NCBI GenBank assembly: GCA_938037185.1
Contig: CALHQK010000154.1
Coordinates: forward strand, 1 to 21,442
Length of the DNA stretch: 21,442 nucleotides
Origin: an uncultured Riemerella sp.
Lineage (GTDB): Bacteria; Bacteroidota; Bacteroidia; Flavobacteriales; Weeksellaceae
Reading direction: 5' to 3'
The notes under the pieces were generated by a model. That model did not search any database. It saw only the letters and a list, made by a program, of their open reading frames with translations, and was not told the origin of the DNA. Shown here in pieces: positions 14,466 to 21,442 of the stretch. Numbering within the stretch: position 1 is the stretch's first letter; the number at the start of each line of letters is the position of its first letter. Made by a program: the position numbers and the translations under genes.

Positions 14466-14486
14466 CTTAGTGGAAAGTTTAAGTTG

Positions 14487-14494
14487 CAAATTTA
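14487..14494 (-). promoter_or_regulatory. Promoter -7 element for rpoZ
   Basis: TAAATTTG followed by CA on the minus strand lies 21 nt before the ATG at 14465. It overlaps the longer candidate start at 14489, so it decides the start. Confidence 0.52.
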
Positions 14495-14519
14495 GTTATT
14501 TATTAAGAATATCCAAAAT

Positions 14520-15401
14520 TTATTTGGTTTCTTCTTTATGCTTTTGTTTTTGCTCGTGTTCTTTCTGTTTTTCCAAGTATTCGGCTTTTCGGGCTTCTAC
14601 TTCTTTTATATGTTCCAGATGCTTTTCCAGCTCTCTGCTGAGTTTATCTCGCATATGAACAATTTCCTTAGCGGAATCAGGAAAAGCCTTTTCATATTCT
14701 TTAGAAAAAGCAATGGCACTTTCCAGTCTTTCCTTCTTCAAATCATAGATAGAGTGCATTCCCAGCTCGTAGCGAGATTTCATGATATAATCAAAAATCT
14801 GTGGTTTTAGTTTAGTGCTCGGATAGTCTTCCAAAACATTCTCAAAAGCCACCACAGCCGCTCTGTAATCAGCTATTTTGAAATAGTTTCTCGCCTGTTC
14901 ATAGGCTTTATATTCCAACTTAAAGGTAAGTTTTTCTATTTTTTCGTTAATATCTTTCGTTCTTTCAGAATTTGGAAAATTATTCAAAAAGTCCTGCAAA
15001 GAGTTGATGGCATCTTCTGTGCTGCCTTGGTCTAAATTATAATCCGCAGAGTCCTGATAATAGCATATTGCAGACATATATGCCGCCTCTTCTCTTCGGG
15101 CATCTTGTGAAAATGCTGTAGAAAAATTCCTAAACTGATGTCCTGCCAGTTTATAATTTTTATCATAATAATTGGCATATGCAGACTTAAAAAGTACTTC
15201 CGGAGCATCTTCTGTTCCTGCTACCAAGTTGGGCAACCGGTCATATAATGCTATCGCTTTGCTCCATTTTTTCTTCGCATAGTATTGGTTGGCTGTTTCT
15301 AAAATGAAATTTTTATCTGCACTTTTCATTGCCGTTCCATACTGTCCGTTACAAGATAAAAGAGCCAATGAAGCCCATGCTATTACAACATATTTTTTCA
15401 T
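14520..15401 (-). CDS. bamD: Outer membrane assembly lipoprotein BamD
   Basis: BamD is a lipoprotein component of the BAM complex that folds beta-barrel proteins into the outer membrane. The 293-residue protein has a good lipobox (LLSC, C17). TPR-type helical repeats follow (about residues 30-235): FILETANQYYAKKKWSKAIALYDRLP, EVLFKSAYANYYDKNYKLAGHQF, DAINSLQDFLNNFPNS and YRAAVVAFENVLEDYPST. These patterns are typical of BamD/YfiO. The C-terminus is a long charged helix (240-293, rich in K, E, H and Q), a low-complexity extension not present in E. coli BamD (245 aa). ATG 15401 lies 27 nt after a TACTTTTG element. Function in the outer membrane fits the neighbouring LptA-like and OmpA-like proteins. 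Confidence 0.93.
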   Translation of the reverse strand: MKKYVVIAWASLALLSCNGQYGTAMKSADKNFILETANQYYAKKKWSKAIALYDRLPNLVAGTEDAPEVLFKSAYANYYDKNYKLAGHQFRNFSTAFSQDARREEAAYMSAICYYQDSADYNLDQGSTEDAINSLQDFLNNFPNSERTKDINEKIEKLTFKLEYKAYEQARNYFKIADYRAAVVAFENVLEDYPSTKLKPQIFDYIMKSRYELGMHSIYDLKKERLESAIAFSKEYEKAFPDSAKEIVHMRDKLSRELEKHLEHIKEVEARKAEYLEKQKEHEQKQKHKEETK

Positions 15402-15428
15402 AAATTTAGTTCAAAAACTATTTAACCG

Positions 15429-15436
15429 CAAAAGTA
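15429..15436 (-). promoter_or_regulatory. Promoter -7 element for bamD
   Basis: TACTTTTG followed by CG on the minus strand lies 27 nt before the bamD ATG at 15401, in the 95-bp gap after the TetR gene. Confidence 0.45.
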
Positions 15437-15496
15437 TAATTTTTTTTATCAAAAAATGGACTTTAATAGAATTTTATGAGTATTTTAAAATTGAAA

Positions 15497-16144
15497 TCAA
15501 TATTTCTCATAGCCTAAAACCGAAAAAACACAGTTATGGAGGTGGGATTTTATTTTATTTTCTATATTAAAGGGTAAATCCTGTATGCTACAATTTAAAA
15601 ATTTTTCATAAAAAGGCTTATTCCTTACGGTAAAAAGCACCGTTCCTACAATAGTTGCCAGCAGATCTTCTGCTTTGGCAGCTTTCTTGAAAACTCCCGT
15701 AGAGATTCCCTTTTCTATTATCTTTTCAAGAATACTGACGCACACTATATAATATTCTGTCAAAATATCCCTTACGCTGTCCGTATCCCTCATTTCCTGC
15801 TTCACAAAACCATGAAAATACTTATACTGAAACACCTCTCCTACAATAAAATTTATCAGCTCTTTTATCTGCATTTCTGGATTTCCATAGGTAATGGTAG
15901 AGGTAAATTCAGAGAATTTTTCTTTACTACGCTGCACCCTGTATTCATAGAGGCTGGACATCATTTTTTCCTTTGAACCAAAATAATAAGAAATCATCGC
16001 AACATTTACTTTTGCCTTGTTTGAAATATCCCTTACAGAAGTCTTTTCAAAGCCATTTTCGGCAATGAGTTCCTCTGCTATTTCTAAAATATGAATCTGC
16101 TTGGCGCTGAATTTTTGTTGCATTTTTGATTTATTTTGTGTCAT
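15497..16144 (-). CDS. TetR/AcrR-family transcriptional regulator
   Basis: A 215-residue DNA-binding repressor. The N-terminal TetR helix-turn-helix is clear (FSAKQIHILEIAEELIAENGF, then KTSVRDISNKAKVNVAMISYYFGSKEKMMSSLYEY). The C-terminal ligand domain (about 70-215) is helical and divergent, so the inducer is unknown. The start is uncertain: ATG 16144 (MTQNKSKM) is used here, ATG 16123 (MQQKFSAKQ) is possible, and the longest frame begins at TTG 16156. A near-consensus TATATTTC at 16186-16179 could be its promoter. It lies within an imperfect inverted repeat (about 16162-16187, TTTC-TGT-GAAA core) that might be an autoregulatory operator. The gene is divergent from the gcvH unit by about 110 bp, so that unit is a possible target. 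No efflux or fatty-acid genes are adjacent. Confidence 0.9.
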   Translation of the reverse strand: MTQNKSKMQQKFSAKQIHILEIAEELIAENGFEKTSVRDISNKAKVNVAMISYYFGSKEKMMSSLYEYRVQRSKEKFSEFTSTITYGNPEMQIKELINFIVGEVFQYKYFHGFVKQEMRDTDSVRDILTEYYIVCVSILEKIIEKGISTGVFKKAAKAEDLLATIVGTVLFTVRNKPFYEKFLNCSIQDLPFNIENKIKSHLHNCVFSVLGYEKY

Positions 16145-16207
16145 GCGAAAATACAAAAAAATAATATTTATTTTCTGTGAAATATATCATAAATTTAGAA
16201 ATTAATT

Positions 16208-16237
16208 TTGTTTTATTAAAAATTTGAATTAATTTTG
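16208..16237 (+). promoter_or_regulatory. Promoter for the gcvH-VanZ-capA-like-capB-like unit (TTG-N19-TAATTTTG)
   Basis: TTG at 16208-16210, a 19-nt spacer and TAATTTTG at 16230-16237 form one of only two two-part consensus promoters I find in the window. The predicted start is near 16243, giving a leader of about 14 nt before gcvH. No internal TAnnTTTG is placed before the following three genes. Confidence 0.58.
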
Positions 16238-16256
16238 AAGAAAATTTAAACTTAAA

Positions 16257-16634
16257 ATGAATATACCGGCAGAACTTAAATACACAAAAGACCATGAATG
16301 GGTAAAAATAGAGGGAGATACTGCTATTGTAGGTATCACGGATTTTGCTCAGAGTGAATTGGGAGATATCGTTTTTGTAGATGTGGAAAGCGTAGATGAA
16401 GAGCTAAATGCAGGCGAGGTTTTTGGTAGTGTAGAAGCTGTGAAAACAGTTTCGGATTTATACCTGCCTGTCTCTGGGAAGGTTATAGAGTTTAATGAAG
16501 ATTTGGAAAGCGAACCCGAGTTGGTAAATTCAGATCCTTATGGGAAAGGATGGATTATAAAATTAAAAATAGCTAATGATGCAGGCCAGTCCAAACTGCT
16601 CTCTGCAGAACAATATCAAGAAGTGATTGGATAA
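16257..16634 (+). CDS. gcvH: Glycine cleavage system H protein
   Basis: GcvH is the lipoyl carrier that shuttles the methylamine intermediate between the P, T and L proteins of glycine cleavage. The 125-residue length is typical. The N-terminus LKYTKDHEWVKIEGDTAIVGITDFAQSELGDIVFV is the family hallmark. K63 in GSVEAVKTVSDLY is the lipoylation site (E. coli K65). SDPYGKGWIIKLK near the C-terminus completes the hammerhead fold. The genes for GcvP, GcvT and Lpd are not in the window. It is the first gene of an apparent operon, and its stop codon overlaps the probable TTG start of the VanZ-like gene by 8 bp. Confidence 0.98.
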   Translation: MNIPAELKYTKDHEWVKIEGDTAIVGITDFAQSELGDIVFVDVESVDEELNAGEVFGSVEAVKTVSDLYLPVSGKVIEFNEDLESEPELVNSDPYGKGWIIKLKIANDAGQSKLLSAEQYQEVIG

Positions 16635-16998
16635 AATAACTCGTTTATTTAGATATAGAATACTGCCCATTTATTGGGCATTTCTTACTTATACACTTCT
16701 CAAACCAATTCACATCAAAAGGGAAATCCTTTGGTTTAGTTTTGATAATATGGACAAAATTGTTCATATTATAGTTTTTATTTTATTGGGTTTTTGCTAT
16801 CGCATGGCTTTTCCAAAACAAAAATATATATTTTCAGTTTTAATAATGGCGGGATATGGCGCTATTACAGAGGTTCTTCAGGAAATAATGGAACTGGGCA
16901 GAAGTATGGAACTAGCTGATTTTGTGGCTGATATATTTGGAGTTTTATTAGGTTTTTTCATTCACAAAAAACTAAAAACTTTTACTTTAAATCGTTGA
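16627..16998 (+). CDS. VanZ-like small membrane protein
   Basis: A 123-residue protein with four hydrophobic segments: ILPIYWAFLTYTLL, IVHIIVFILLGFCYRMAF, IFSVLIMAGYGAITEVLQ and DFVADIFGVLLGFFI. The conserved VanZ pattern DKIVHIIVFILLGFCYRMA is present, as are GAITEVLQ and the ADFVADIFG aspartates. The founding member confers teicoplanin resistance, but most homologues have no proven role, so I infer only a membrane function. The only start that keeps the first membrane segment is TTG 16627, inside the end of gcvH (8-bp overlap), which suggests translational coupling. The next ATG would remove the first 41 residues. The TGA at 16996-16998 is two bases from the next gene's ATG. Confidence 0.85.
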   Translation: MDKITRLFRYRILPIYWAFLTYTLLKPIHIKREILWFSFDNMDKIVHIIVFILLGFCYRMAFPKQKYIFSVLIMAGYGAITEVLQEIMELGRSMELADFVADIFGVLLGFFIHKKLKTFTLNR

Positions 16999-17000
16999 AA

Positions 17001-18026
17001 ATGAATAATGTTTATGATAATATTTTAGGTCTTATAGGAAATACTCCCATGGTAAGGCTTAATAAAGTGGTAGAGGACAATCCTGCAAAGGTTTTTGCGA
17101 AATTAGAATCTTATAACCCAGGGCATTCCGTGAAGGACAGAATAGCTCTGCACATTATAGAAACCGCTGAGAAAAAAGGAATTTTGACCAAAGGAGCTAC
17201 CATCGTAGAAACTACTTCTGGGAATACAGGATTTTCGGTAGCGATGATTAGTGCATTGCGCGGTTACAAGTGTATTCTGGCGGTAAGTGATAAAACAAAA
17301 CCAGAGAAAATAGCTTTCCTAAAATCATTGGGAGCGACTGTCTATGTATGTCCTGCCAGTGTTCCTGCTGATGACCCTCGCTCTTACTACGAAGTAGCCA
17401 AAAGAATTACCGCAGAAATGCCTAATTCGGTGTATATCAATCAGTATTTCAATGAGTTAAATGTAGAGGCGCATTATTTGACTACAGGAAAAGAAATTTG
17501 GGAGCAAACGGAAGGGAAAATCACTCATCTTTTTGGATGCACAGGAACAGGTGGAACGCTCTCAGGTTCAGCTAAATACATAAAAGAACAAAACCCTGAT
17601 GTGAAAATCATCGGCGTGGATGCAGATGGTTCTATTCTGAAAACTTACCACGAAACAGGGAAAATCAATAAAGATGAAATTCACTCTTATCAAATAGAAG
17701 GTTTGGGCAAAAATTTAATTCCAGACACGCTTCTTTTTGATAAAATAGATGAATTTGTAAGAGTAAATGATGAAAACAGTGCCTACATGACCCGCGAAAT
17801 AGCTATAAAAGAGGCTATTATGGGAGGCTATACCACAGGTGCTGTGATGCAGGCGTTTAAGCAATATGCTCAAAATCACACCTTTACGAAGGACGATTTG
17901 GTGGTGCTTATTTTCCCAGACCACGGCTCTAAATACATGACTAAAGTATACAGCGATGAGTGGATGGCAGAAATGGGCTTTACCCACAGTGATATGGCTA
18001 AATATAAAAAAGCTATTATAATATAA
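17001..18026 (+). CDS. CBS-like PLP enzyme, probable cysteate synthase (CapA-like)
   Basis: A 341-residue fold-type II PLP enzyme of the cysteine synthase/cystathionine beta-synthase family. K45 in NPGHSVKDR is the PLP lysine. TTSGNTG (71-77) binds the substrate carboxylate, and TGTGGT (181-186) holds the PLP phosphate. The segment SYQIEGLGKNLIPDTL is closer to CBS than to CysK, and the regulatory CBS domains and haem domain are absent. Automatic pipelines would call it cysteine synthase. It lies 30 bp before an alpha-oxoamine synthase, which favours a cysteate synthase making L-cysteate from O-phosphoserine and sulfite. Published work on capnine synthesis describes CapA as closely related to CBS. 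That function is inference from context. ATG 17001 is used; TTG 16995 is two codons earlier. Confidence 0.88.
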   Translation: MNNVYDNILGLIGNTPMVRLNKVVEDNPAKVFAKLESYNPGHSVKDRIALHIIETAEKKGILTKGATIVETTSGNTGFSVAMISALRGYKCILAVSDKTKPEKIAFLKSLGATVYVCPASVPADDPRSYYEVAKRITAEMPNSVYINQYFNELNVEAHYLTTGKEIWEQTEGKITHLFGCTGTGGTLSGSAKYIKEQNPDVKIIGVDADGSILKTYHETGKINKDEIHSYQIEGLGKNLIPDTLLFDKIDEFVRVNDENSAYMTREIAIKEAIMGGYTTGAVMQAFKQYAQNHTFTKDDLVVLIFPDHGSKYMTKVYSDEWMAEMGFTHSDMAKYKKAIII

Positions 18027-18056
18027 AAAATTGATTACTAATAAATTAGAAAAATT

Positions 18057-19316
18057 ATGGATATTTTTGAAAGAATTAAACAAAATCCAGGACCATTGGG
18101 TCAGTTTGCGGATTATGGTGAAGGATATTTTATTTTCCCAAAATTAGAAGGGAAAATCGGACCAAGAATGAAATTTCAAGGGAAAGAAGTAGTTTTCTGG
18201 TCTGCAAATGATTATTTAGGGCTTTGTAACCACCCAGAAGTTTTGGAAGCAGATGCCAAAGCAGCAGCAGAATACGGAATGTTCTATCCAATGGGAGCGA
18301 GAGCGATGTCTGGTGAGACAGAAGCGCACCTGCAGCTGGAGAGAGAATTGGCTGAGTTTGTGGAGAAAGAAGCGGCTTATTTGCTGAACTTCGGTTATCA
18401 AGGGATGGTGTCTATCATAGACGCTTTGGTAACGAGAAGAGATGTTATCGTGTATGATGCTGATTCTCACGCGTGTATCATTGACGGGGTAAGACTACAT
18501 TTCGGGACAAGTTTTACTTACAAACACAATGATATGGAGAGTTTGGAGAAAAACCTTGAAAGAGCAACGAAAGTAGCAGAAGAAAACGGCGGAGGAATTT
18601 TAGTAATTACTGAGGGAGTTTTCGGAATGAGAGGTCAGCAGGGTAAATTAAAGGAAATCTGCGATTTGAAAAAGAAATTTAATTTCAGATTGTTGGTGGA
18701 TGATGCTCATGGTTTCGGGACATTAGGAAAAAGAGGTGCTGGAGCAGGTGAGGAGCAAGGATGCCAAGACCAAATCGATGTGTATTTCTCTACTTTTGCT
18801 AAATCAATGGCTGGTTTCGGGGCTTTCGTGGCAGGGGATAAGCAGATTGTAAGATACCTTAAATTTAACCTTCGTTCTCAGATTTTTGCTAAATCTTTGA
18901 CAATGCCGATGGTTATTGGAGGATTGAAGAGATTGGAGCTTTTGAGAAGCAGACCAGAAATCAAGGCTAAACTTTGGGAAAATGTTCGCAAATTACAAAA
19001 CGGACTTAGAGAAAGAGGATTTAATTTAGGAGAAACGAATACCTGCGTAACGCCTGTATTTATCGAAGGTTCGCCAGTGGAAGCAACTCTATTGGTAAAA
19101 GACCTGAGAGAGAATTACGGAATTTTCACTTCAGTGGTGGTTTATCCAGTAATTCCGAAAGGAAACATCTTGCTAAGGCTGATTCCTACGGCATCTCATA
19201 CCGATGCAGAAATCAACGAAACTCTGGACGCTTTCGCAGCATTGAAAGAAAAACTAGATTCAGGGTTTTATAAAGAACAAGAAAAACAAATGGGCTTGAA
19301 ATTTATGCCGCTTTAA
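18057..19316 (+). CDS. Alpha-oxoamine synthase, probable cysteate fatty acyltransferase (CapB-like) or serine palmitoyltransferase-like
   Basis: A 419-residue fold-type I PLP enzyme of the alpha-oxoamine synthase family, which condenses an amino acid with an acyl thioester and releases CO2. H138 (DADSHACIIDG) would stack on PLP, D215 and H218 lie in VDDAHGFG, and K249 in STFAKSMAGFG is the Schiff-base lysine. The N-terminus (FERIKQNPGPLGQFADYGEGYF...FWSANDYLGLCNHPEV) is the form common in Bacteroidota. It reads differently from the SNAYTGL form I recall for Bacteroides serine palmitoyltransferase. Together with the preceding CBS-like gene it fits CapB, which joins L-cysteate to a fatty-acyl thioester to give dehydrocapnine. 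Serine as substrate (sphingolipid) remains possible. There is no promoter in the 30-bp gap, so it is probably cotranscribed. A bidirectional terminator follows. Confidence 0.88.
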   Translation: MDIFERIKQNPGPLGQFADYGEGYFIFPKLEGKIGPRMKFQGKEVVFWSANDYLGLCNHPEVLEADAKAAAEYGMFYPMGARAMSGETEAHLQLERELAEFVEKEAAYLLNFGYQGMVSIIDALVTRRDVIVYDADSHACIIDGVRLHFGTSFTYKHNDMESLEKNLERATKVAEENGGGILVITEGVFGMRGQQGKLKEICDLKKKFNFRLLVDDAHGFGTLGKRGAGAGEEQGCQDQIDVYFSTFAKSMAGFGAFVAGDKQIVRYLKFNLRSQIFAKSLTMPMVIGGLKRLELLRSRPEIKAKLWENVRKLQNGLRERGFNLGETNTCVTPVFIEGSPVEATLLVKDLRENYGIFTSVVVYPVIPKGNILLRLIPTASHTDAEINETLDAFAALKEKLDSGFYKEQEKQMGLKFMPL

Positions 19317-19342
19317 TTGGATATTTTCCTAAAATCATAAAT

Positions 19343-19370
19343 AAAAATCCCCTAAAATTAGGGGATTTTT
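19343..19370. terminator. Bidirectional terminator between the AOS gene and the OmpA gene
   Basis: A long perfect stem (aaaaatccccta / taggggattttt, 4-nt loop) begins 26 bp after the AOS stop and ends 20 bp before the convergent OmpA stop. A T-run follows on plus and A/T-rich tracts lie on minus, so it can serve both genes. Confidence 0.9.
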
Positions 19371-19390
19371 TATTTTGAAATAAATTCTAT

Positions 19391-21442
19391 TTATTTCTTT
19401 TTAGCCGGAGCTTTTTTAGCTGAAGCCTTTCTAACAGGTGCTTTACCTTTTTTAACTGCTTTTTTGGCAGCTACCGGCACATCAGACTTTTTCAAAGCTT
19501 CCCACTCTGCTCCTTCTACAAATTTCACTTCTACCCTTCTATCTTTTTGTCTTTCTGCATCAGAAGCTGTTACAGGAACAGTAGCTTCCTGAGAACCAAG
19601 ACCTTTAGATTTAAGTTGGTTTTCAGAAACACCTCTTTCTTCAAGGGCTTTAACCACTGCTGCCGCTCTTTCTCTTGAAAGTTTCAGATTATAAGCAGGA
19701 TTACCTTTCTTATCTGTATATCCTATAACGAGGAATGTTCCATCATTAGAAGACTGAATAATCTTAGCCGCAGCATCTAATTTCTCGTTAGACTCAGGTC
19801 TGAGAGTTGCATTTCCAAAGTTGAATAAAATATCTTTTAATGACAATGTAACTTCCTCTGCCACAGAATGATTTGTTTTAGGACAACCATCATTCTCTTT
19901 TAATCCTGGCACAGTAGGACATTTGTCATCTTTGTCAAGAACGCCATCACCATCAGTATCTGGCCAAGGGCAGCCTTTGTTTTCTGCTGGACCTGCTACA
20001 GTAGGGCATTTATCATCTTTGTCAAGAACGCCATCACCATCAGTATCTGGCCAAGGGCAGCCTTCATTTTCCGCTGGACCTGCCACAGTAGGACATTTAT
20101 CATATTTATCAAGAATACCATCGCCATCAGTATCCTTTTCTGCTACTGCAGGCGGAAGGGCGATTTTTTGTTTTCCTTTAAACAACTCAAAATGAAGTCC
20201 TGCATAAATATTTGCTCCTTTTGATTTTGTAAATAATAATTTTAAATCATCAGAACCAACAGACAACACTCCTAGTCTGAAAGCCAACCCTGGTTTGAAA
20301 TCCTTGCTCATAAAGTTGTAAGACAGCGGAACCGCTACATCAAACCATTTGCTCTCCCATCTTGGCACTGCTCCTACATAGTTGTAATAATAAGGATTGG
20401 TTGAATTCGTTTTAGCCACATTTACCAAAGCATTTACTCCTACAAAGAAATTTCTTGAAATAGCATATTCTCCATAGAGATTTAAGCTTGTAGGAAGGTT
20501 GTTTGTCAAGGTTTTATCTGAAACTCTGGTTACACTAAGACCTTTGCTTTGTAAGTAATTTGCAGTAGCATTTAGGTCTGTAAAGTTGATCTCATTTGGA
20601 TCTATACCTCCCAAAGAATTTCCTCTAACAGCGATGTAATTAAGGTTTTTATACTTAATCGCTCCTATATCCGTAACTGCTGCTCCGAACTTGAACAAAT
20701 ATGGTTTATCTGCATTATTCCCTTTAACGGCCAATTCAGCACCAAAATCTCCACCGAAACCTGTAGCTGCGTTAGAACCAGAACCTAATAATGAAGCTAC
20801 ATCTATAGATTCATTATTATTAAAGTTTGTATAAAACTCCCAATCCACATTATTGATAGACAGAGGATTTGATGGAACAAGAGGATTATAATTGATATCA
20901 TATCCTTTACTCACAAAACTGTTATAAACACCTCCTCTGTATAATTTAAACGCTGCTCCTAAGGAAAGGCTCACAGCATCATTATCAAGAACGGAGTATG
21001 CCCCTTTTACCCCTAAATCTGTGAAACCGCTGATATTCAAGCTAAATGTATCATTATTTCTCAAAGAAATAGGGCTCGTATAGTTTTGGTTAATAACATC
21101 AAGGAATGCTGTATCCACTTCGTGTCCTTGACCAAAAACCCTAACTCTCGAGCTTAACCCAAATCCTAATCTATTCCCTGTTGTAAACTGGAAAGATGGT
21201 CCTAAAACTTCACCAATAACGCCTATACTCAAAGCTCTTTTATTAGAATCATGTGACAGCTGGCTTCCAAAACTATTGAGATCCAGATCCGATATATCAC
21301 TGATATTTTTGAGCTTGTAATAGTCATTATTAACTAATCCATTCACACTCACAAGATTGACAGAAAGTTTTACTTTCTTGTCTGCAAGCTTAGCTGGGTT
21401 ATACTGCCCGCCATAAACACCAGAGTAATTGCTGTTACTCAG
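19391..21442 (-). CDS. DUF5723/TSP3/OmpA-family outer-membrane protein, 5' end missing
   Basis: The frame is open to the window edge (683 residues visible), so the signal peptide and start are outside; the GTG at 21352 is internal. The first residues (SNSNYSGVYGGQYNPAKLAD) match the start of the DUF5723 beta-barrel domain, which runs to about residue 430. Three thrombospondin type 3 calcium-binding repeats follow (437-523, DTDGDGVLDKDDKCP). The OmpA peptidoglycan-binding domain spans about 530-643, with D577 in GYTD and R592 in KLSRERA as the likely diaminopimelate ligands. The last 33 residues are an unusual Lys/Ala/Pro tail with 13 lysines. The protein should sit in the outer membrane and grip peptidoglycan. 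It is convergent with the AOS gene and separated by a strong terminator. Confidence 0.93.
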   Translation of the reverse strand: MSNSNYSGVYGGQYNPAKLADKKVKLSVNLVSVNGLVNNDYYKLKNISDISDLDLNSFGSQLSHDSNKRALSIGVIGEVLGPSFQFTTGNRLGFGLSSRVRVFGQGHEVDTAFLDVINQNYTSPISLRNNDTFSLNISGFTDLGVKGAYSVLDNDAVSLSLGAAFKLYRGGVYNSFVSKGYDINYNPLVPSNPLSINNVDWEFYTNFNNNESIDVASLLGSGSNAATGFGGDFGAELAVKGNNADKPYLFKFGAAVTDIGAIKYKNLNYIAVRGNSLGGIDPNEINFTDLNATANYLQSKGLSVTRVSDKTLTNNLPTSLNLYGEYAISRNFFVGVNALVNVAKTNSTNPYYYNYVGAVPRWESKWFDVAVPLSYNFMSKDFKPGLAFRLGVLSVGSDDLKLLFTKSKGANIYAGLHFELFKGKQKIALPPAVAEKDTDGDGILDKYDKCPTVAGPAENEGCPWPDTDGDGVLDKDDKCPTVAGPAENKGCPWPDTDGDGVLDKDDKCPTVPGLKENDGCPKTNHSVAEEVTLSLKDILFNFGNATLRPESNEKLDAAAKIIQSSNDGTFLVIGYTDKKGNPAYNLKLSRERAAAVVKALEERGVSENQLKSKGLGSQEATVPVTASDAERQKDRRVEVKFVEGAEWEALKKSDVPVAAKKAVKKGKAPVRKASAKKAPAKKK
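19877..20134 (-). repeat. Three tandem 87-bp repeats encoding TSP3 motifs
   Basis: Units at 20134-20048, 20047-19961 and 19960-19877 (slightly shorter) encode 29-residue TSP3 repeats. Large parts are identical in DNA, for example ccatcaccatcagtatctgg in the second and third copies. Such identity suggests recent duplication and a possible site of copy-number change by recombination or slippage. Confidence 0.88.

Noticed and set aside
15474..15500. Small inverted repeat (attga-aa-tcaat) as a terminator for the TetR gene
   Set aside because: The stem is only 5 bp, AT-rich and overlaps the stop region, without a convincing T-run.
17001..18026. A plain cysteine synthase (CysK) call
   Set aside because: The SYQIEGLGKNLIP region is more CBS-like, and the AOS neighbour favours cysteate synthesis. 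CysK is kept only as an alternative.
19923..20195. A 90-aa plus-strand repeat frame (SLSRTPSPSVSGQG repeats)
   Set aside because: It is the antisense reading of the TSP3 repeats of the OmpA-family gene.

Overview
The window comes from a low-GC Bacteroidota chromosome, most likely class Flavobacteriia and probably the Chryseobacterium/Riemerella/Elizabethkingia side (Weeksellaceae). This is inferred from protein families and signals, not from a search. The evidence is: an F0 subunit a with a long signal-peptide-bearing N-terminus, a Bacteroidota-type omega subunit, a Fur-family regulator without the CxxC zinc site, DUF5723/OmpA and OstA-like surface proteins, and a TAnnTTTG -7 promoter element in front of most transcription units. 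No mobile element, CRISPR array, tRNA or rRNA gene was seen.

Layout. Positions 1-1642 (minus strand) hold the front of the F0 ATP synthase cluster: the first codons of atpE, atpB, and a small AtpI-like membrane protein. secG (minus) follows behind a strong terminator. A divergent promoter region then drives an overlapping pair of envelope genes, DUF2339 and DUF3999 (plus). These run tail to tail, with abutting stop codons, into an RsmB-like rRNA methyltransferase (minus). From 7.1 to 9.2 kb (plus) lie a PhnA-like zinc-ribbon protein, a YceI lipoprotein and pheS. deoC (minus) is divergent from a Fur-family regulator that is followed, in an apparent operon, by a long OstA/LptA-like protein. A roughly 300-bp GC-rich tandem-repeat array (43-bp and 21-bp units) fills the gap before coaBC. 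coaBC, rpoZ, bamD and a TetR regulator are all on the minus strand.

Positions 16257-19316 (plus) form a tight four-gene unit: gcvH, a VanZ-like membrane protein, a cystathionine-beta-synthase-like PLP enzyme and an alpha-oxoamine-synthase enzyme. The last two match the gene pair expected for cysteate synthase (CapA) and cysteate fatty acyltransferase (CapB) of capnine-type sulfonolipid synthesis, and this is the most interesting biological system I see here. The window ends inside a large minus-strand DUF5723/TSP3/OmpA outer-membrane protein whose 5' end lies outside.

Much of the window serves the envelope: SecG (export), BamD (barrel assembly), the LptA-like protein (LPS transport), the OmpA anchor, lipoproteins and the proposed sulfonolipid enzymes. 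Housekeeping genes (atpB, pheS, rpoZ, coaBC, gcvH, rsmB, deoC) are interleaved. The TAnnTTTG motifs were useful for choosing start codons, because several longest-ORF starts fall inside the predicted promoter.
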